From positions 1-6,607 of the forward strand of contig CAZBOW010000052.1 in the NCBI GenBank assembly GCA_964493635.1: a stretch of DNA of 6,607 nt, given 5' to 3'. Below the pieces are notes generated by a model, which saw nothing but the letters and a program-made list of their open reading frames with translations, was not told the DNA's origin and ran no database searches. The DNA is from OLB6 sp964493635 (GTDB lineage Bacteria > Bacteroidota > Ignavibacteria > Kapaibacteriales > Kapaibacteriaceae). Both the position numbers and the translations under genes were made by a program. Positions 6,114 through 6,607 of this stretch are shown here, one piece after another. Positions within the stretch are counted from its first letter, which is position 1. The number at the start of each line of letters is the position of its first letter.

Positions 6114-6607
6114 ATGACCTTCATGCGCCTCTCGCTGGTTACGGCACTCACCGTAGCACTTTATTCTCACCCCGTTGCCGCTCAAACTGCCCAGCGCTTG
6201 CAGGCAACCGTGCAACAGCTGGCATCGGAAGAAACAGCTGGGCGCGCTCCCGGCAACGACGGGATCGAGCGAGCTGCGGCCTACATCCTCTCGGATTTCG
6301 AGCGGCTTGGACTTACGCCGGCCGGCGATAATGGTACATTCCGGAACACACTTACGATTACCAGCCGTGCCGATCTTGATGGCGCAAACTCCGTGACCTT
6401 TGATGTTCGAAGGGAGCGTCCAGGGGTGCCGATCGACAAGGTCCGGCCTACGAAGATGCCATGGAAACTGGGTATTGATTACCAGCCCTTCAGCTTCTCG
6501 GATACGGGCACGGTTTCTGGCAAGGTTGTCTTCTGTGGGTACGGTATCGAGCCCCACGGGATGGACTACAGCGATTACAAGGACATCGATGTGAAGGGGG
6601 CTGTGGT
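6114..6607 (+). CDS. Secreted M28-family metallopeptidase, N-terminal part (runs off the right edge)
   Basis: The first 164 residues of an exported zinc aminopeptidase-like protein are present. An N-terminal signal peptide is clear: a basic start (MTFMRLS), a hydrophobic core and a VAA cleavage site (21-23) before QTA, so the mature enzyme should act in the periplasm or outside the cell. The mature start LASEETAGRAPGNDGIE (36-52) and LGLTPAGDNGTF (65-76) match the opening of M28 peptidases (typical pattern LASDE..GR.PG...G...A..YI...F..LGL.PAG). The FCGYGIEPHGMDYSDY stretch (140-155) followed by DIDVKGAV is the beginning of the PA-like insert found before or within the catalytic domain of these enzymes. 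The zinc ligands lie beyond the window edge, so catalytic competence cannot be checked. The start at 6114 is chosen for its weak RBS; 6123 is possible and would still keep the signal peptide. Divergent from the flippase gene. Confidence 0.88.
   Translation, partial: MTFMRLSLVTALTVALYSHPVAAQTAQRLQATVQQLASEETAGRAPGNDGIERAAAYILSDFERLGLTPAGDNGTFRNTLTITSRADLDGANSVTFDVRRERPGVPIDKVRPTKMPWKLGIDYQPFSFSDTGTVSGKVVFCGYGIEPHGMDYSDYKDIDVKGAV

Noticed and set aside
6048..6557. A 170-residue N-terminal extension of the flippase reading frame.
   Set aside because: It runs antisense through the signal peptide and N-terminus of the M28 peptidase gene, has no similarity to flippases, and the normal family start is at 6047.

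Overview
This window looks like an ordinary chromosomal stretch from a free-living, moderately GC-rich Gram-negative bacterium. It holds six protein-coding genes, two of them cut by the window edges, packed with almost no spare DNA. There are no RNA genes, mobile elements, CRISPR arrays or phage genes that I can see. The lineage is uncertain. Sparse Shine-Dalgarno sites (only one gene has a strong one) and promoter-like elements resembling the Bacteroidota TAnnTTTG -7 box hint at the Bacteroidota/Chlorobiota (FCB) group. That placement is an inference of low confidence.

Layout from left to right. (1) Positions 1-3009 hold a three-gene leftward unit in the order yggS-like PLP homeostasis protein, then a Kef-type cation/proton antiporter with a C-terminal RCK/TrkA-N domain, then an F420-dependent-NADP-reductase-like Rossmann protein that runs off the left edge. 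The first gap is 18 nt and the second junction is an 11-nt overlap, so co-transcription is very likely. (2) Positions 3010-3071 are a 62-bp divergent intergenic region with two inverted copies of TATATTCG, each 4-5 nt from the start codon it would serve. (3) Positions 3072-4595 encode an AbgT-family transporter read rightward. (4) Positions 4551-6047 encode a polysaccharide flippase (MOP/RfbX type) read leftward; its 3' end overlaps the 3' end of the AbgT gene by 45 bp. (5) Positions 6048-6113 are a 66-bp divergent intergenic region with two opposed TAnnTTTG-like elements. (6) From 6114 to the right edge is the N-terminal part of a secreted M28-family metallopeptidase.

The leftward unit joins two proteins that probably bind dinucleotides (the antiporter's RCK domain and the Rossmann protein) with a PLP-binding protein, which suggests housekeeping of ions and cofactors. 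The AbgT transporter, flippase and peptidase are separate transcription units, each with a recognisable but independent job. I found no clearly novel system. The items most worth checking are the overlapping antiporter/Rossmann-protein pair, the symmetric promoter-like elements at 3015-3067 that would give leaderless mRNAs, the face-to-face elements at 6066-6090, and the 45-bp convergent coding overlap. No convincing intrinsic terminator (GC hairpin plus U-tract) was seen anywhere.
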